NCBI RefSeq assembly: GCF_008710095.1 | Contig: NZ_VYKJ01000011.1 | Location: 124,001 to 188,000 of the forward strand | Origin: Affinibrenneria salicis | GTDB taxonomy: Bacteria > Pseudomonadota > Gammaproteobacteria > Enterobacterales > Enterobacteriaceae | Length of the DNA: 64,000 nucleotides | Direction: 5' to 3' | In this document: positions 26,588-38,811 of the stretch, piece by piece | How the letters are laid out: the number at the start of each line of letters is the position of its first letter | How positions within the stretch are numbered: position 1 is the stretch's first letter | Made by a program: the position numbers and the translations under genes | The notes under the pieces: generated by a model | What the model saw: only the letters and a program-made list of their open reading frames with translations | What the model was told of the DNA's origin: nothing | The model's database searches: none

Positions 26588-27361
26588 TCAGTCGCCGTAA
26601 ATATCGAAGCTGAAATATTTTTTCTGGATCTTGTCATAGGTGCCGTCGGCGCGAATGGCCTTAATGGCGCCGTTGAGCGCGTCGCGCAGCGCCGGATTAT
26701 CCTTGCGGATCGCGATGCCGACCTCGGAAGAGATGCTATCGTCATGGATCACCGGGCCGGCGAAAGCGAATTTCTGCCCGCGCGGGGTGTCGATAAAGCT
26801 GCTGGCCGCCTGCAGGTTATCCTGCAGCGAAGCGTTGATGCGCCCGGACATCAGGTCCAGATACACATTATCCTGGTTGGCGTAGGAGACGATTTTTACG
26901 CCCTGACTGCCCCAGTGCTTTTTGGCGTAGGTTTCATGGATGGAACCGGTCTGCACGCCGACGGTCTTGCCTTTCAGACTCTGCGCTTCCGGCAGCAGCG
27001 GGCTGCCCTTGCGCGCGACCAGCTGAGCGGCGCTTTGATAGTAGCGGTCGGTAAAATCCACTTCCTTCTTGCGCGCATCCGTGATCGTCAACGAGGCAAT
27101 AATCGCATCAAACTTTTGCGCATTAAGCGCGGCTATCATGCTCTCAAACGGCTGCTTCACGAACACACACTTCGCCTTCAGTTGATCGCACAGCGCGTTG
27201 GCGATATCGATATCAAAGCCGGTAATCTCGCCGCTGGGCGACAACACGTCGAACGGCGGGTAGCCGCCGTCCACGCCAAAACTGATGGTGTCGAACTGCT
27301 GCGCGGACAGCGGGGCGGAAATCGCCAGGCCGGTCAGCAAAACCGCCAATAATTTTTTCAT
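26588..27361 (-). CDS. Periplasmic amino-acid-binding protein (HisJ/ArgT-like)
   Basis: Family 3 solute-binding protein of 257 residues with a signal peptide (cleavage after about PLSA, residue 20). Ligand-site motifs of the lysine/arginine/ornithine group are present: YPPFDV, the ASLTITDARKKEVDFTD block with the carboxylate-binding Arg, and a Cys pair (CDQLKAKC) as in HisJ. Basic or guanidino amino acids are therefore the likely ligands. It sits between the DDAH-like gene and the permeases. Confidence 0.88.
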   Translation of the reverse strand: MKKLLAVLLTGLAISAPLSAQQFDTISFGVDGGYPPFDVLSPSGEITGFDIDIANALCDQLKAKCVFVKQPFESMIAALNAQKFDAIIASLTITDARKKEVDFTDRYYQSAAQLVARKGSPLLPEAQSLKGKTVGVQTGSIHETYAKKHWGSQGVKIVSYANQDNVYLDLMSGRINASLQDNLQAASSFIDTPRGQKFAFAGPVIHDDSISSEVGIAIRKDNPALRDALNGAIKAIRADGTYDKIQKKYFSFDIYGD

Positions 27362-27392
27362 CGTTCAGATCCCCTGGTGGTGAATGCGTGTA

Positions 27393-28154
27393 TCAGAAAC
27401 GCAGCGACAGACAGGTCAGCCCGCCGTCCATTTTCTTAAATTCGCTGGTATCGAGCTGGATAATCGGCATACCGAGCTTTTCGATTTGCGCCAGCGTGTA
27501 GGAGTAACCCTGCGGCGTGATCAGCGTATCGTTAATCCACAGCGTATTGCCGGCATAAGACTCTTCCGCGGGGATCACTATCGTGTTGAAGGCGGAAAAC
27601 GCCGGATGACGCTGATAATCTTCCGTCAGCAGCAGCGTATTGCGGCCGACGTAGTTAACGATGGATTTCAGATGCAGGCCGGCGCTCACTTCAATCGCGC
27701 TCACCTTGTAGCCGTGCGGTTCCACCGCCGCGGCGAATTCGCCGATTCCCGCCTCGTCGGTGCGCGCGGTCAATCCGATGAAAAATTGCTTATCCACCAG
27801 CAGCACATCGCCGCCGTCCAAATGCCCGCGTTCGCTCATGCGGGTGATCGGCCGGAACCCGGCCAGCACCGGCGCGATGCTTTCTTCTTCGCCCTGCCGA
27901 CTCGGCGCGCCCGGATGGGTAATCACCGCCAGTTCCGGCATCACCACTGCGGTATCTTCAACAAAATGCGCATCAGGAAACGCCGGCGCGGCGGGCAGTA
28001 CGGTAACTTTCAGGCCAAGACGGAGTAACGCATCCACATAGGCCAGGAACTGGCGACCGGTGGCGGCGATATCCGGGGCGCCCAGTCGGGCAGTAGTCTG
28101 GCCGGCGCCGCAGGTATCGGCCGGCAGTCGGGCAATGGCTTGAGTAAAATGCAT
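27393..28154 (-). CDS. Dimethylarginine dimethylaminohydrolase (DDAH)-family protein
   Basis: Member of the guanidino-group-modifying enzyme superfamily, 253 residues. DDAH hydrolyses N-methylated arginine to citrulline and methylamine. Catalytic elements are visible: acidic FVEDTAVV (about residue 66-73), His in RGHLDGGDVL (about 110) and the nucleophile Cys near the C-terminus in GGLTCLSLRF. GAGAGAA precedes the ATG. It leads an operon with an arginine-type ABC transporter, so methylarginine or another substituted arginine may be taken up and cleaved. The precise substrate is inference. Confidence 0.85.
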   Translation of the reverse strand: MHFTQAIARLPADTCGAGQTTARLGAPDIAATGRQFLAYVDALLRLGLKVTVLPAAPAFPDAHFVEDTAVVMPELAVITHPGAPSRQGEEESIAPVLAGFRPITRMSERGHLDGGDVLLVDKQFFIGLTARTDEAGIGEFAAAVEPHGYKVSAIEVSAGLHLKSIVNYVGRNTLLLTEDYQRHPAFSAFNTIVIPAEESYAGNTLWINDTLITPQGYSYTLAQIEKLGMPIIQLDTSEFKKMDGGLTCLSLRF

Positions 28155-31096
<2,942 letters not shown>

Positions 31097-31122
31097 TCGC
31101 ATCACGCCACGTTAACCCCATC

Positions 31123-31320
31123 CCCGGGCGGCCTGCGGTGAGAGACAGGATGTCTCTCACTACTCCCGATGAACTTACTCAGATAAGCGATTCGGACGAT
31201 AAATCCATCGGGAGCGGGTTTGAACGCCGCGAGCGGCGGCCCCTTCCGGGGTGAGCCCCAGGAACGGGCCGAATAAATAATTGAACGCAGCCAACGCATC
31301 TGCAGCCCGAAGTATGACGA
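31123..31320 (-). repeat. ERIC-related repeat, left-truncated copy
   Basis: The right part (CAGCCAACGCATCTGCAGCC then CGAAGTATGACG) is an ERIC terminus. The interior (GAGAGACAGGATGTCTCTCA, GGCGGCCCCTTCCGGGGTGA) matches the long-form copies in inverted orientation. The opposite terminus is missing. It separates katG from the serine hydrolase gene. Confidence 0.6.
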
Positions 31321-31321
31321 A

Positions 31322-32533
31322 TTATGGCGGATTAACCGGACACGCGCCGCGATAATCCATCGCCTGACCAATGCGCTGAATTAACCGGTGGCCGAGGTTA
31401 TTGTTCCAGTTAAAACTATTTTGCAGCACCACTACCGCGATATTATGTTCGCGGTCCAGACCAATATAACTCGAATAACCACCGATATATCCCACCTGAT
31501 AAGTGATGCGCTGCGCGCCAATTTCATCGGTAATCCAGGCTATATTGGCCGCCTCTTTGCTGCGGTTATAATAGATTTTCAGCGAATCTCTGATGGCTTC
31601 ATCCAGCGCAATATTATGCGTGGGATAAAGATGCGCGTGGGCAAATTTAAGTAAATCGTCGGCGCTGGTATAGAGACTGGCGGCGCCCATCATATGGGAA
31701 GAAAAGCGCCAGTCGGGTATTGGAGTGCCGCGCCTAATAAATTTAGGCTGATCGCCGGCATGGCCAATAGCCCGCCAGGGAAACTGTTTTAATTTTTCTG
31801 GGGTGAAACTGGTATTTTTCAGCCCAATCGGCTGGATGATATTCTGATTCACTAATTGATCGATCGGCTCGCCGGTTTTTAACCAAAGAATATAATCCAG
31901 AATGGCATAACCGAGATTGGAATAAACCGGTACAGGATCGGCCGGCGCATGAAAATCAGCAAGGTAGCTCAAAACCCTGTCATCATCCAGTGCGGTATAG
32001 AAGTTCTTGCCGGTAAACAAATATTCAGTAAACCGTCCCAGCATCTGCATATCCATCACTTGCCGCGGCAAGCCGGAAGTATGCGTAACCAGCTGTAGCA
32101 GCGTGATCTTTTTGGCTCTTTCGCTTAACCGTACGTGTTTGGGCATCAAATCTTCAAGCGAATCTTCCCATCTCAATACACCGCGCTTTACCATAATCAC
32201 CGTAGCTTCGGCGGTAAAACCTTTACTCACCGAACCAACGGCGAAAAGCGTATCGCCGCTAATCGGGTAACGGTGGTAATTGTCTGTAACGCCGTAGCCC
32301 CGGCTGAGCATTTTTCCATCGGCCGTCAGCACGCCAACCACTAAACCCGGCGTTTTATTCTGTCTGATTAATGGAGTAGCAAGACGATCGATTTCTCCAT
32401 TCAAATCATGGCGACAGGCCAATGCCCGACTATCGAAATTCGATTCGTCGGTCGACATGCTGGATAATGTGCCGCACCCGGAAAGCGTCAATAGAAGAGA
32501 CAAGCAGAGCGCTAATTTACAGGGGGAGAACAT
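31322..32533 (-). CDS. Lipoprotein serine hydrolase, class C beta-lactamase/esterase fold
   Basis: Protein of 403 residues with a lipoprotein signal (LLLTLSGC, lipidated Cys near residue 20), so anchored to an envelope membrane facing the periplasm. The beta-lactamase-related domain shows the nucleophile motif SVSK (about residue 103-106) and the YSN motif (YSNLGY). Such enzymes act as esterases, D-aminopeptidases or peptidoglycan hydrolases; substrate unknown. ATG 32533 is preferred over upstream in-frame starts because AGGAAAAG lies just before it and it starts the signal peptide. Confidence 0.85.
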   Translation of the reverse strand: MFSPCKLALCLSLLLTLSGCGTLSSMSTDESNFDSRALACRHDLNGEIDRLATPLIRQNKTPGLVVGVLTADGKMLSRGYGVTDNYHRYPISGDTLFAVGSVSKGFTAEATVIMVKRGVLRWEDSLEDLMPKHVRLSERAKKITLLQLVTHTSGLPRQVMDMQMLGRFTEYLFTGKNFYTALDDDRVLSYLADFHAPADPVPVYSNLGYAILDYILWLKTGEPIDQLVNQNIIQPIGLKNTSFTPEKLKQFPWRAIGHAGDQPKFIRRGTPIPDWRFSSHMMGAASLYTSADDLLKFAHAHLYPTHNIALDEAIRDSLKIYYNRSKEAANIAWITDEIGAQRITYQVGYIGGYSSYIGLDREHNIAVVVLQNSFNWNNNLGHRLIQRIGQAMDYRGACPVNPP

Positions 32534-32686
32534 AATTATCTTTTCCTGACGCCGACAGGTATATCGTGGATTTAGTGGCTTTATCGGGGATCGACCAGAT
32601 AGCTTTTCCTTGCTGACCGGTCCCTTCCCGCCATGCCCCATCATTTTGATCGGATGACATCGCGTTCGCATTTAAGGACCGGCAAA

Positions 32687-32741
32687 CTCACGGGCCGACG
32701 CGCGATGCGCTGGCCCGTGAGGGAGTACACTATAGTGTACT
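32687..32741. other. Hairpin plus 18-bp perfect palindrome downstream of gor
   Basis: CTCACGGGCC (32687-32696) pairs with GGCCCGTGAG (32712-32721). It is followed at once by AGTACACTATAGTGTACT (32724-32741), a perfect palindrome ending 6 bp before the gor stop codon region. There is no T-run, so a classical terminator is unlikely on either strand. Confidence 0.6.
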
Positions 32742-32747
32742 GCGTAA

Positions 32748-34100
32748 TCAACGCATAGTGACAAACTCTTCCGACGCCGTCGGGTGAATTGCCACCGTAT
32801 CGTCGAAATCTTTTTTCGTCGCGCCCATTTTCAGCGCCACCGCGAAGCCCTGCAGCATTTCGTCCATACCGCAACCAATGCCGTGAATGCCGACAATCTT
32901 TTCTTCCTTACCCACGCAGACCAGCTTCATACGGCACGGCTGGCGGTACTGCGTCACGGCGGTATACATCGCGGTGAAAGAAGAGGTATAGACCTTCACC
33001 TTATCGTCCCCGTACTGTTCGCGCGCCTGCGGCTCGGTCAAGCCGACGGTGCCGATCGGCGGGTGGCTGAACACGACGGTGGGAATATTGCTGTAATCCA
33101 GATGCTCGTCCGGTTTGTTATTAAACAGACGCTCCGACAGGCGACGGCCGGCAGCCACCGCGACCGGCGTCAGCTCCACCGCGCCGGTATTATCGCCCAC
33201 CGCATAGATGCCCGGCACGCAAGTATTCTGGAACCGATCCACCCGAATATAGCCTTTCTCATCGGTTTCCACGCCGGTAACGGTCAGATTCAGATTATCG
33301 GTGGCCGGTTCGCGGCCAATCGCCCAAATCAGGCAATCCACCGTCTGCGTGGCGCCGTTTTCCAGCTGCAGCGTCAGACTGCCGTCGGCGTTTTTCACCA
33401 CCGCTTGCGGCGTGGACTCCGTATGCAGCGCCGGCCCTTCCGCCTGCATCACGTCCACCAGCGTTTCGACGATCAGCGGATCGAAACTGCGCAGCGGCGC
33501 ATGCTTGCGCACAAACAGATGCGTTTCGGCACCCAGCGCGTTCAGCACGCCGGCGATTTCCACCGCGATATAGCCCGCCCCGACCACCGCCACACGTTGC
33601 GGCTGCGCATCGAGCGCAAAAAAACCATCGGAATCGATGCCGTACTCCGCGCCGGGGACCGACGGGCGATTGGGGCGTCCGCCGGTGGCGATCAAAATAT
33701 GATCGGCGCTGATGCGCTCGCCGTTGACCTCCACCGTGTGCGCATCGACAAAACGGGCGAAGCCCTGAATCACCTCGACATTGTTTTTAGCCAGAACCCG
33801 GTCGTAGGACTGATGGATGCGGTCAATGTAGGCGCTGCGATTTTTCACCAGCGTCGTCCAGTCAAACTGGCGCACCGTGGTATTAAAGCCGTAGTCGGGA
33901 CCATAAGTGTGGATCGCCTCGGCAATCTGCGCAGCGTGCCACATAACCTTCTTCGGCACGCAGCCGACGTTCACACAGGTTCCGCCCAGATATTTCGCTT
34001 CAATCAGCGCACATTTTTTCCCATACATCGCGGCGCGGTTAATAGAGGCAATGCCGCCGCTGCCGCCGCCGATGGCGAGATAGTCGTAATGTTTAGTCAT
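32748..34100 (-). CDS. gor: Glutathione-disulfide reductase
   Basis: FAD-dependent, NADPH-using flavoenzyme, 450 residues, keeping glutathione reduced in the cytoplasm. The FAD loop [16 protein letters not shown], the redox disulfide Cys42/Cys47 ([13 protein letters not shown]) and the C-terminal His region ([14 protein letters not shown]) are intact. It is nearly colinear with E. coli Gor, which also fixes the start at ATG 34100 ([12 protein letters not shown]). Upstream in-frame ATGs at 34112 and 34136 lack homology support. SD is weak. Confidence 0.97.
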   Translation of the reverse strand: MTKHYDYLAIGGGSGGIASINRAAMYGKKCALIEAKYLGGTCVNVGCVPKKVMWHAAQIAEAIHTYGPDYGFNTTVRQFDWTTLVKNRSAYIDRIHQSYDRVLAKNNVEVIQGFARFVDAHTVEVNGERISADHILIATGGRPNRPSVPGAEYGIDSDGFFALDAQPQRVAVVGAGYIAVEIAGVLNALGAETHLFVRKHAPLRSFDPLIVETLVDVMQAEGPALHTESTPQAVVKNADGSLTLQLENGATQTVDCLIWAIGREPATDNLNLTVTGVETDEKGYIRVDRFQNTCVPGIYAVGDNTGAVELTPVAVAAGRRLSERLFNNKPDEHLDYSNIPTVVFSHPPIGTVGLTEPQAREQYGDDKVKVYTSSFTAMYTAVTQYRQPCRMKLVCVGKEEKIVGIHGIGCGMDEMLQGFAVALKMGATKKDFDDTVAIHPTASEEFVTMR

Positions 34101-34341
34101 CAGGAGGTCCATACTCGAGTGTGAATAAAGGGTCATCTAAAGTGTAACGCCAGAGCGCTTATTCCGGCAAAGTTCAACAAAGTTGATTGTAGGCAGAAAA
34201 ACGAAGCGCCGCGCTGCGTTTTTAAAAATCACTGCAATAGTCAGGCGCCCAGATTACGGTTTCGCCGCATCATTACGCGTCCCGAACGGCGGGCGCGAAC
34301 TCAGGCGGCGACGGAGCCCCCTTATCTGCGGATAAGGCGTA

Positions 34342-35478
34342 TTACGCTCCTTTTAAATTCACCAACCCGTTCAGCACCTGATCCAGCCCGCCGAACACGG
34401 AAATTTTATCGATACGTTCCGCCACTCTTTCCAGCGTTTCCAGCTCTTTGAGCCGCAGCGCCACCGGATTGCTCTCCATCACCTTAGCGGTATTCAGCAG
34501 CGAACGGGTCGCCGATGTCTCTTCCCGGCGCCGAATCACATTGGCCTGCGCGGATTTTTCCGCTTCCACCACCTGAGACAGGATGGTTTTCATATCGCCC
34601 GGCAGCACGATGTCTTTCACGCCCAGAGAAGCCACCTCAATACCATAACCGGCCATTTTTTCACGCATCTGCGCGCTGACCAGCTCGTCCACGATCTTCT
34701 TGTTTTCCAGCAGTTCGTCCAGCGAACGGGTGCCGACCGCCTCACGCAGCGCAAACTGCAGTTCCCGATAGAGGTAATCGGCCGGTTTCGCCAGTTGACC
34801 GAACGCCGTCAATACGTCGCTGAAACGCCAGTTCGCCACCAGATTCAGACGCAAATTGACCTTATCGCGCGTCAGAATTTCCTGGCCGCTGACCTCCAGC
34901 GCCTGCAGACGGGTGTCCACTATTTCCACCTCGACGCTGTGATTAAAGCGCCAGTAACCGCTCACGCCCGGCGGCAGCAGTTGCTGCGCCGCGCCATCCA
35001 CCTTCAGGATGCCGAGATGCCAGGCGGGGATTTGAGCCAACAGCACGCCCGTATGGCCAATAATTTGACGCTGGCGCAGCGTCGGCTGCAGCAGCGCGGA
35101 CAGCAAGGCTTCCGGCACGTCAATATCGTCGGTTTTCACCTGCTCCACCCGCTGGTGCTCATCTTTACGCCAGTACAAACAACGGCTGGCGGGCGGCAAA
35201 ATCTCCTGCAACAGGTTGTGATCGTAACGCAGCCCGATGGCGTCTTCAGGCAAATCCGCCACCAGACAATACTGTTTCACCCAATCCGGGTGGTACTGAC
35301 GCAAATAATCATCCAAAGGCGCCAGCACTGGCGAACCATTCAGATCGACTACATCGACCTGCAGTTGACCAAACCAGCCGTTCAGACGATGACGGCCGGC
35401 CTCTAAAATCTGCTGATAGTCGCCGTTTTTGCTCACTAAACCAATCTGACCTTTGCGTATTGTGACTTGCTTAAACAT
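34342..35478 (-). CDS. Slipin (SPFH/band 7) family protein
   Basis: Protein of 378 residues. The SPFH/band-7 domain occupies about residues 170-310 (DTRLQALEVSGQEILTRDKV, the YLYRELQFALREAVGTRSLDELL region, and GVKDIVLPGDMK). It ends in a coiled-coil-prone segment (VVEAEKSAQANVIRRREE). Slipins scaffold membrane microdomains. The N-terminal 150 residues lack an obvious transmembrane hairpin and are longer than in typical slipins. No NfeD-type partner lies beside it. It is inserted with rnz between gor and rlmJ, which are adjacent in E. coli. Confidence 0.82.
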   Translation of the reverse strand: MFKQVTIRKGQIGLVSKNGDYQQILEAGRHRLNGWFGQLQVDVVDLNGSPVLAPLDDYLRQYHPDWVKQYCLVADLPEDAIGLRYDHNLLQEILPPASRCLYWRKDEHQRVEQVKTDDIDVPEALLSALLQPTLRQRQIIGHTGVLLAQIPAWHLGILKVDGAAQQLLPPGVSGYWRFNHSVEVEIVDTRLQALEVSGQEILTRDKVNLRLNLVANWRFSDVLTAFGQLAKPADYLYRELQFALREAVGTRSLDELLENKKIVDELVSAQMREKMAGYGIEVASLGVKDIVLPGDMKTILSQVVEAEKSAQANVIRRREETSATRSLLNTAKVMESNPVALRLKELETLERVAERIDKISVFGGLDQVLNGLVNLKGA

Positions 35479-36145
35479 ATGTCTCTTTTCTCCTGGTTAT
35501 TCCCCTGACTCTCGGGAAGACGGGCATTGGCGCGAAGCCGCAGGGGGAATAAAGACCGGTTCCTCAGGAACGGGTGAACATTCTGCCTGCCGCCCGGCGC
35601 GTCAGCCGGTACCCCGTGAGGCGGCCGTCGACTACCCGGCCGCAGGTTTTTCTTATCGCTATATCAAGGTGTGATATTCGGGAGTCGAACCCGAGATAGC
35701 CATTTATCGGCTCTGTCTTTCCTCTGGCGGAACATCCTGAGAAAAGCGACGGCGTCGCTCCCCGGATGCCGGCATGGCCCGGAGCCATTGCAAACCAGCG
35801 TGCGGACGTATTGAGTATTGCCAGAGTCGTGCCAGAAAAGTAAAAACCGCAAAAAATTAACTTAACAAAATGATATTAATCAGTTTTATTTTAAATAACC
35901 GCACAGCAGACCATTACGTTAGTTAGGGTTTATTTATTTTTTTAGATAGTAATTTATAAATTAATATAAAACTGGAATGCGAAAAGTGCTGATTGCCAGA
36001 CCCAATATCGGCTACGGATAAAACTTCGGCCGACGGGCGAATGCATTTCTACCCGGTCAGACAACGGCAGAGTTAATAGCCAGAATGGCGACGCGGGCCG
36101 ATAATGGCCGCATCAACACGCATAACGTGAAGGAGTTTTTTGACG
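35479..36145. other. Gene-free region between slipin gene and rnz
   Basis: The left half has no supported gene. A strongly AT-rich segment at about 35845-35985 probably carries a promoter, perhaps for rnz. A T-arm-like fragment at 35678-35694 is noted but is not part of a tRNA. Confidence 0.4.
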
Positions 36146-37060
36146 ATGGAACTGACCTTTTTGGGCACCAGCGCCGGCGTACCCACTAAAACGCGCAACG
36201 TCACCAGCATCGCGCTGAATCTGCATGGCCTGCGGCCCACCCTCTGGTTATTCGATTGCGGCGAAGGTACGCAACAGCAAATCCTGCATACCTCGTTCAA
36301 CCCCGGCAAACTGGAAAAAATCTTTATTACCCACCTGCACGGCGACCACCTGTTCGGGCTGCCGGGCCTGCTCTGCTCGCGATCCATGGCCGGCAGCACG
36401 GAGCCTCTGACGCTGTACGGCCCGCCCGGATTGAAAACCTTCGTGGATACCGCGCTGTCGCTGAGCGGCTCCTGGTTGACCTACCCGCTGGATATCGTCG
36501 AGGTGAGCGCCGGCGAAGTTTGTGAAGACAGTCAACTGAAGGTTTCGGCGCGGCCGCTGTCGCATACCCTTGACTGCGTAGGCTACCGGATTGAAGAACA
36601 GCCCCGGCCGGGGCCGCTGGACGTGGCGCGTCTGGCCGCCGAAGGGGTCAAACCAGGCCCCTGCTTTCAGCAACTGAAACGCGGTGAAAGCGTAACGCTG
36701 GAAGACGGACGCGTGTTGAACGGTCGGGATTACGTGGGCGCCGCGACGCCAGGCCGGTCGCTGGCCATTTTCGGCGATACCCGCCCGACGCCGGAGGGGC
36801 TGACGCTGGCGGCGGGAGTGGACGTAATGGTGCATGAGGCCACGCTGGAAGCGAGCATGGCCGAACGCGCCAATTCGCGCGGGCACTCCACCACGGCGCA
36901 GGCTGCCGCCCTGGCCCTGGAGGCCGGCGTCAGACGACTGATCGTCACTCATTTCAGCGCTCGCTATAGCCTGGAGGACAGCGAACGTCTGCTGGCGGAA
37001 TGCCGGGCGATTTTTCCGGCGACGGACATCGCCGCCGATTTCGCCACGTTTCGCATATAG
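36146..37060 (+). CDS. rnz: Ribonuclease BN / tRNase Z
   Basis: Zinc metallo-beta-lactamase-fold RNase of 304 residues that processes tRNA 3' ends (ElaC). The metal motif [10 protein letters not shown] places His63, His65, Asp67 and His68. The segment [18 protein letters not shown] and the C-terminal VTHFSARY are typical. ATG 36146 (MELTFLG) is chosen from E. coli Rnz, with AAGGAG 11 nt before; a TTG at 36140 is closer to the SD and cannot be fully excluded. Confidence 0.95.
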   Translation: MELTFLGTSAGVPTKTRNVTSIALNLHGLRPTLWLFDCGEGTQQQILHTSFNPGKLEKIFITHLHGDHLFGLPGLLCSRSMAGSTEPLTLYGPPGLKTFVDTALSLSGSWLTYPLDIVEVSAGEVCEDSQLKVSARPLSHTLDCVGYRIEEQPRPGPLDVARLAAEGVKPGPCFQQLKRGESVTLEDGRVLNGRDYVGAATPGRSLAIFGDTRPTPEGLTLAAGVDVMVHEATLEASMAERANSRGHSTTAQAAALALEAGVRRLIVTHFSARYSLEDSERLLAECRAIFPATDIAADFATFRI

Positions 37061-37094
37061 CGTTTGTCTGGTTCAGCGCGGAGAAAAACGGCGC

Positions 37095-37937
37095 TTACTC
37101 AGGCACAATCCATTCCACGCTGGCGTGCCCCTTGCCGTCCGGCACCAGCGCCCGATGCAGCCAGGGCAGCACGCGCTTCATCTGTTCTTCCAGTTTCCAG
37201 GGCGGGTTAATTACGATCATGCCGGAAGCGGTCATACCGTGGCGATCGCTGTCCGGCAGCACGGCCAGCTCGATTTTCAGCATGTTGCGAATGCCGGTCG
37301 CTTCCAGCTCACGCACCATCCGTTTGATTTGCTGACGTAAAACGACCGGATACCACAGCGCATAGACGCCGGTGGAGAAACGCCGATAGCCTTCCTGAAT
37401 ACCGCTGACCACCGCCTGATAGTCGGTTTTTAACTCATAAGGCGGATCAATCAGCACAAAACCGCGGCGAGACTGCGGCGGCAACTGCGCCTTCAGTTGC
37501 AGATATCCGTCGGCGCGCTGCACCCGCGCCCGCTCGTCTTTCAGAAATTCGTTGCGCAACAGCGGATAGTCGGAAGGGTGCAGCTCAGTCAGGCTGATCT
37601 TATCCTGCGCGCGCAGCAGATGGCGCGCAATCAGCGGCGACCCCGGGTAATAGCGCAACTGGTCGCCCATATTCCACGCTTTTACCGCCTGCATATAGGG
37701 CCGCAGTTCCTCCGGCAGGTCATCACGCTGCCAGATGCGGGCAATACCCTCAAGATATTCGCCGGTGCGTTCCGCGTGCTGACTGTGCAGTTGGTAGCGC
37801 CCGGCGCCGGCGTGCGTATCCAGATAGAGGAAAGGTTTTTCTTTTTCTTTCAGAGAGGTAATGATCAGACTTTGTACAGTATGCTTCACGACGTCGGCGT
37901 GATTACCCGCATGAAAACTGTGTCGATAACTTAGCAT
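37095..37937 (-). CDS. rlmJ: 23S rRNA (adenine(2030)-N6)-methyltransferase
   Basis: SAM-dependent methyltransferase of 280 residues modifying A2030 of 23S rRNA. The N-terminus MLSYRHSFHAGNHADVVKH is diagnostic for RlmJ (YhiR), and the catalytic N6-adenine motif DPPYE is in FVLIDPPYELKTDY (about residue 163-168). Convergent with rnz. Confidence 0.96.
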   Translation of the reverse strand: MLSYRHSFHAGNHADVVKHTVQSLIITSLKEKEKPFLYLDTHAGAGRYQLHSQHAERTGEYLEGIARIWQRDDLPEELRPYMQAVKAWNMGDQLRYYPGSPLIARHLLRAQDKISLTELHPSDYPLLRNEFLKDERARVQRADGYLQLKAQLPPQSRRGFVLIDPPYELKTDYQAVVSGIQEGYRRFSTGVYALWYPVVLRQQIKRMVRELEATGIRNMLKIELAVLPDSDRHGMTASGMIVINPPWKLEEQMKRVLPWLHRALVPDGKGHASVEWIVPE

Positions 37938-38248
37938 TTTTTATCCGATTGATTTTATAAAGTTTATTCTGTCTGTGGCGTCAGACAGAGCCATTATACC
38001 CACAGTTTACCGTAAGCGCAGGAGAAGACGGTGCAACCTTTGCCGGTGCGCAGATGCAGACATCAGCGGCATTATAAAGTGAAAACGCACGGAGGGTTAC
38101 CGCAGATACGTCGCTGGCGGATGAAAGGCCGACGCTGGTCGCGGCTGGCTTCTGAACACAAAACGCGCCGATTCTGCACGCGAGGTATTACATCGACGGA
38201 TTCATCGCTGTATTATTCATTATATAACGAATGACGGCGCGACCCAGT
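37938..38248. other. Intergenic region between rlmJ and yghW
   Basis: No convincing gene; a 67-codon frame at 38031-38234 is basic and lacks family features. The AT-rich stretch near 38205-38228 probably holds the yghW promoter. Confidence 0.4.
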
Positions 38249-38539
38249 ATGAACAATCACTTTGGTAACGGTATCCAGGCGGGATTACAGGCGCAACAGC
38301 CCATATCCCCGCATGAAATCAGCCAATACTGCCCCGATTACCGGCGCGGCTATGTATGCGGCTATGCCTGGCAATTGGCTGAATCCCGCAACGATCGCCA
38401 GCAAGCCGCATTCGAGGCCGGGATTCTGTCTCGCCGCTACGGACTGGATCGCGACAGGGTGGCGGAGTTTTTTACCGAATATGGCAATCCGCACACCGTG
38501 CATTTTTTCTACGCCGGTTACGACAGCGCCGACGACTGA
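38249..38539 (+). CDS. yghW: DUF2623 family protein, YghW-like
   Basis: Small cytoplasmic protein of 96 residues, function unknown. MNNHFGNGIQAGLQAQ, the YCPDYRRGYVCGYAW segment and EAGILSRRYGLDRDRVAEFF match E. coli YghW along their length. ATG 38249 is chosen by that match; the in-frame ATG at 38231 adds six residues and neither has a good SD. It stands alone before prlC. Confidence 0.85.
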   Translation: MNNHFGNGIQAGLQAQQPISPHEISQYCPDYRRGYVCGYAWQLAESRNDRQQAAFEAGILSRRYGLDRDRVAEFFTEYGNPHTVHFFYAGYDSADD

Positions 38540-38811
38540 ATTCCGCCGGGCGCGGCGCAGAGTGCCGCCGGCCGTCGCATCCGCCGGCGCGTTATCCCCG
38601 CATGGATGCCTTCGTCATCCCTTTGCCATTGGTTTTCGCTCGCCAGGCGCGCCGCGGCCCCACGCCGTGCCGGTCTGAGCGGACCGGCAATGTTCGTGCA
38701 ACCATTGATTTTCACTACACTTACCCTCATGTTATTCATTAATACGTCATTTATGCCCGTCCGGTCAGCGAAGACGGCAGGACGGCACACAACGATAATC
38801 AGGACTGAGCC

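Noticed and set aside
32784..34124. 446-codon open frame on the plus strand opposite gor
   Set aside because: Exact antisense of a clearly homologous gor gene. Composition (rich in Arg, His, Gln) is a codon-mirror effect of GC-rich coding DNA.
35678..35694. T-arm-like TCGGGAGTCGAACCCGA (reverse strand has a TTCGACT loop) suggesting a tRNA fragment or attachment site
   Set aside because: No matching acceptor, D or anticodon arm nearby, and no integrase or mobile genes. Seventeen bases are too few to claim a tRNA remnant.
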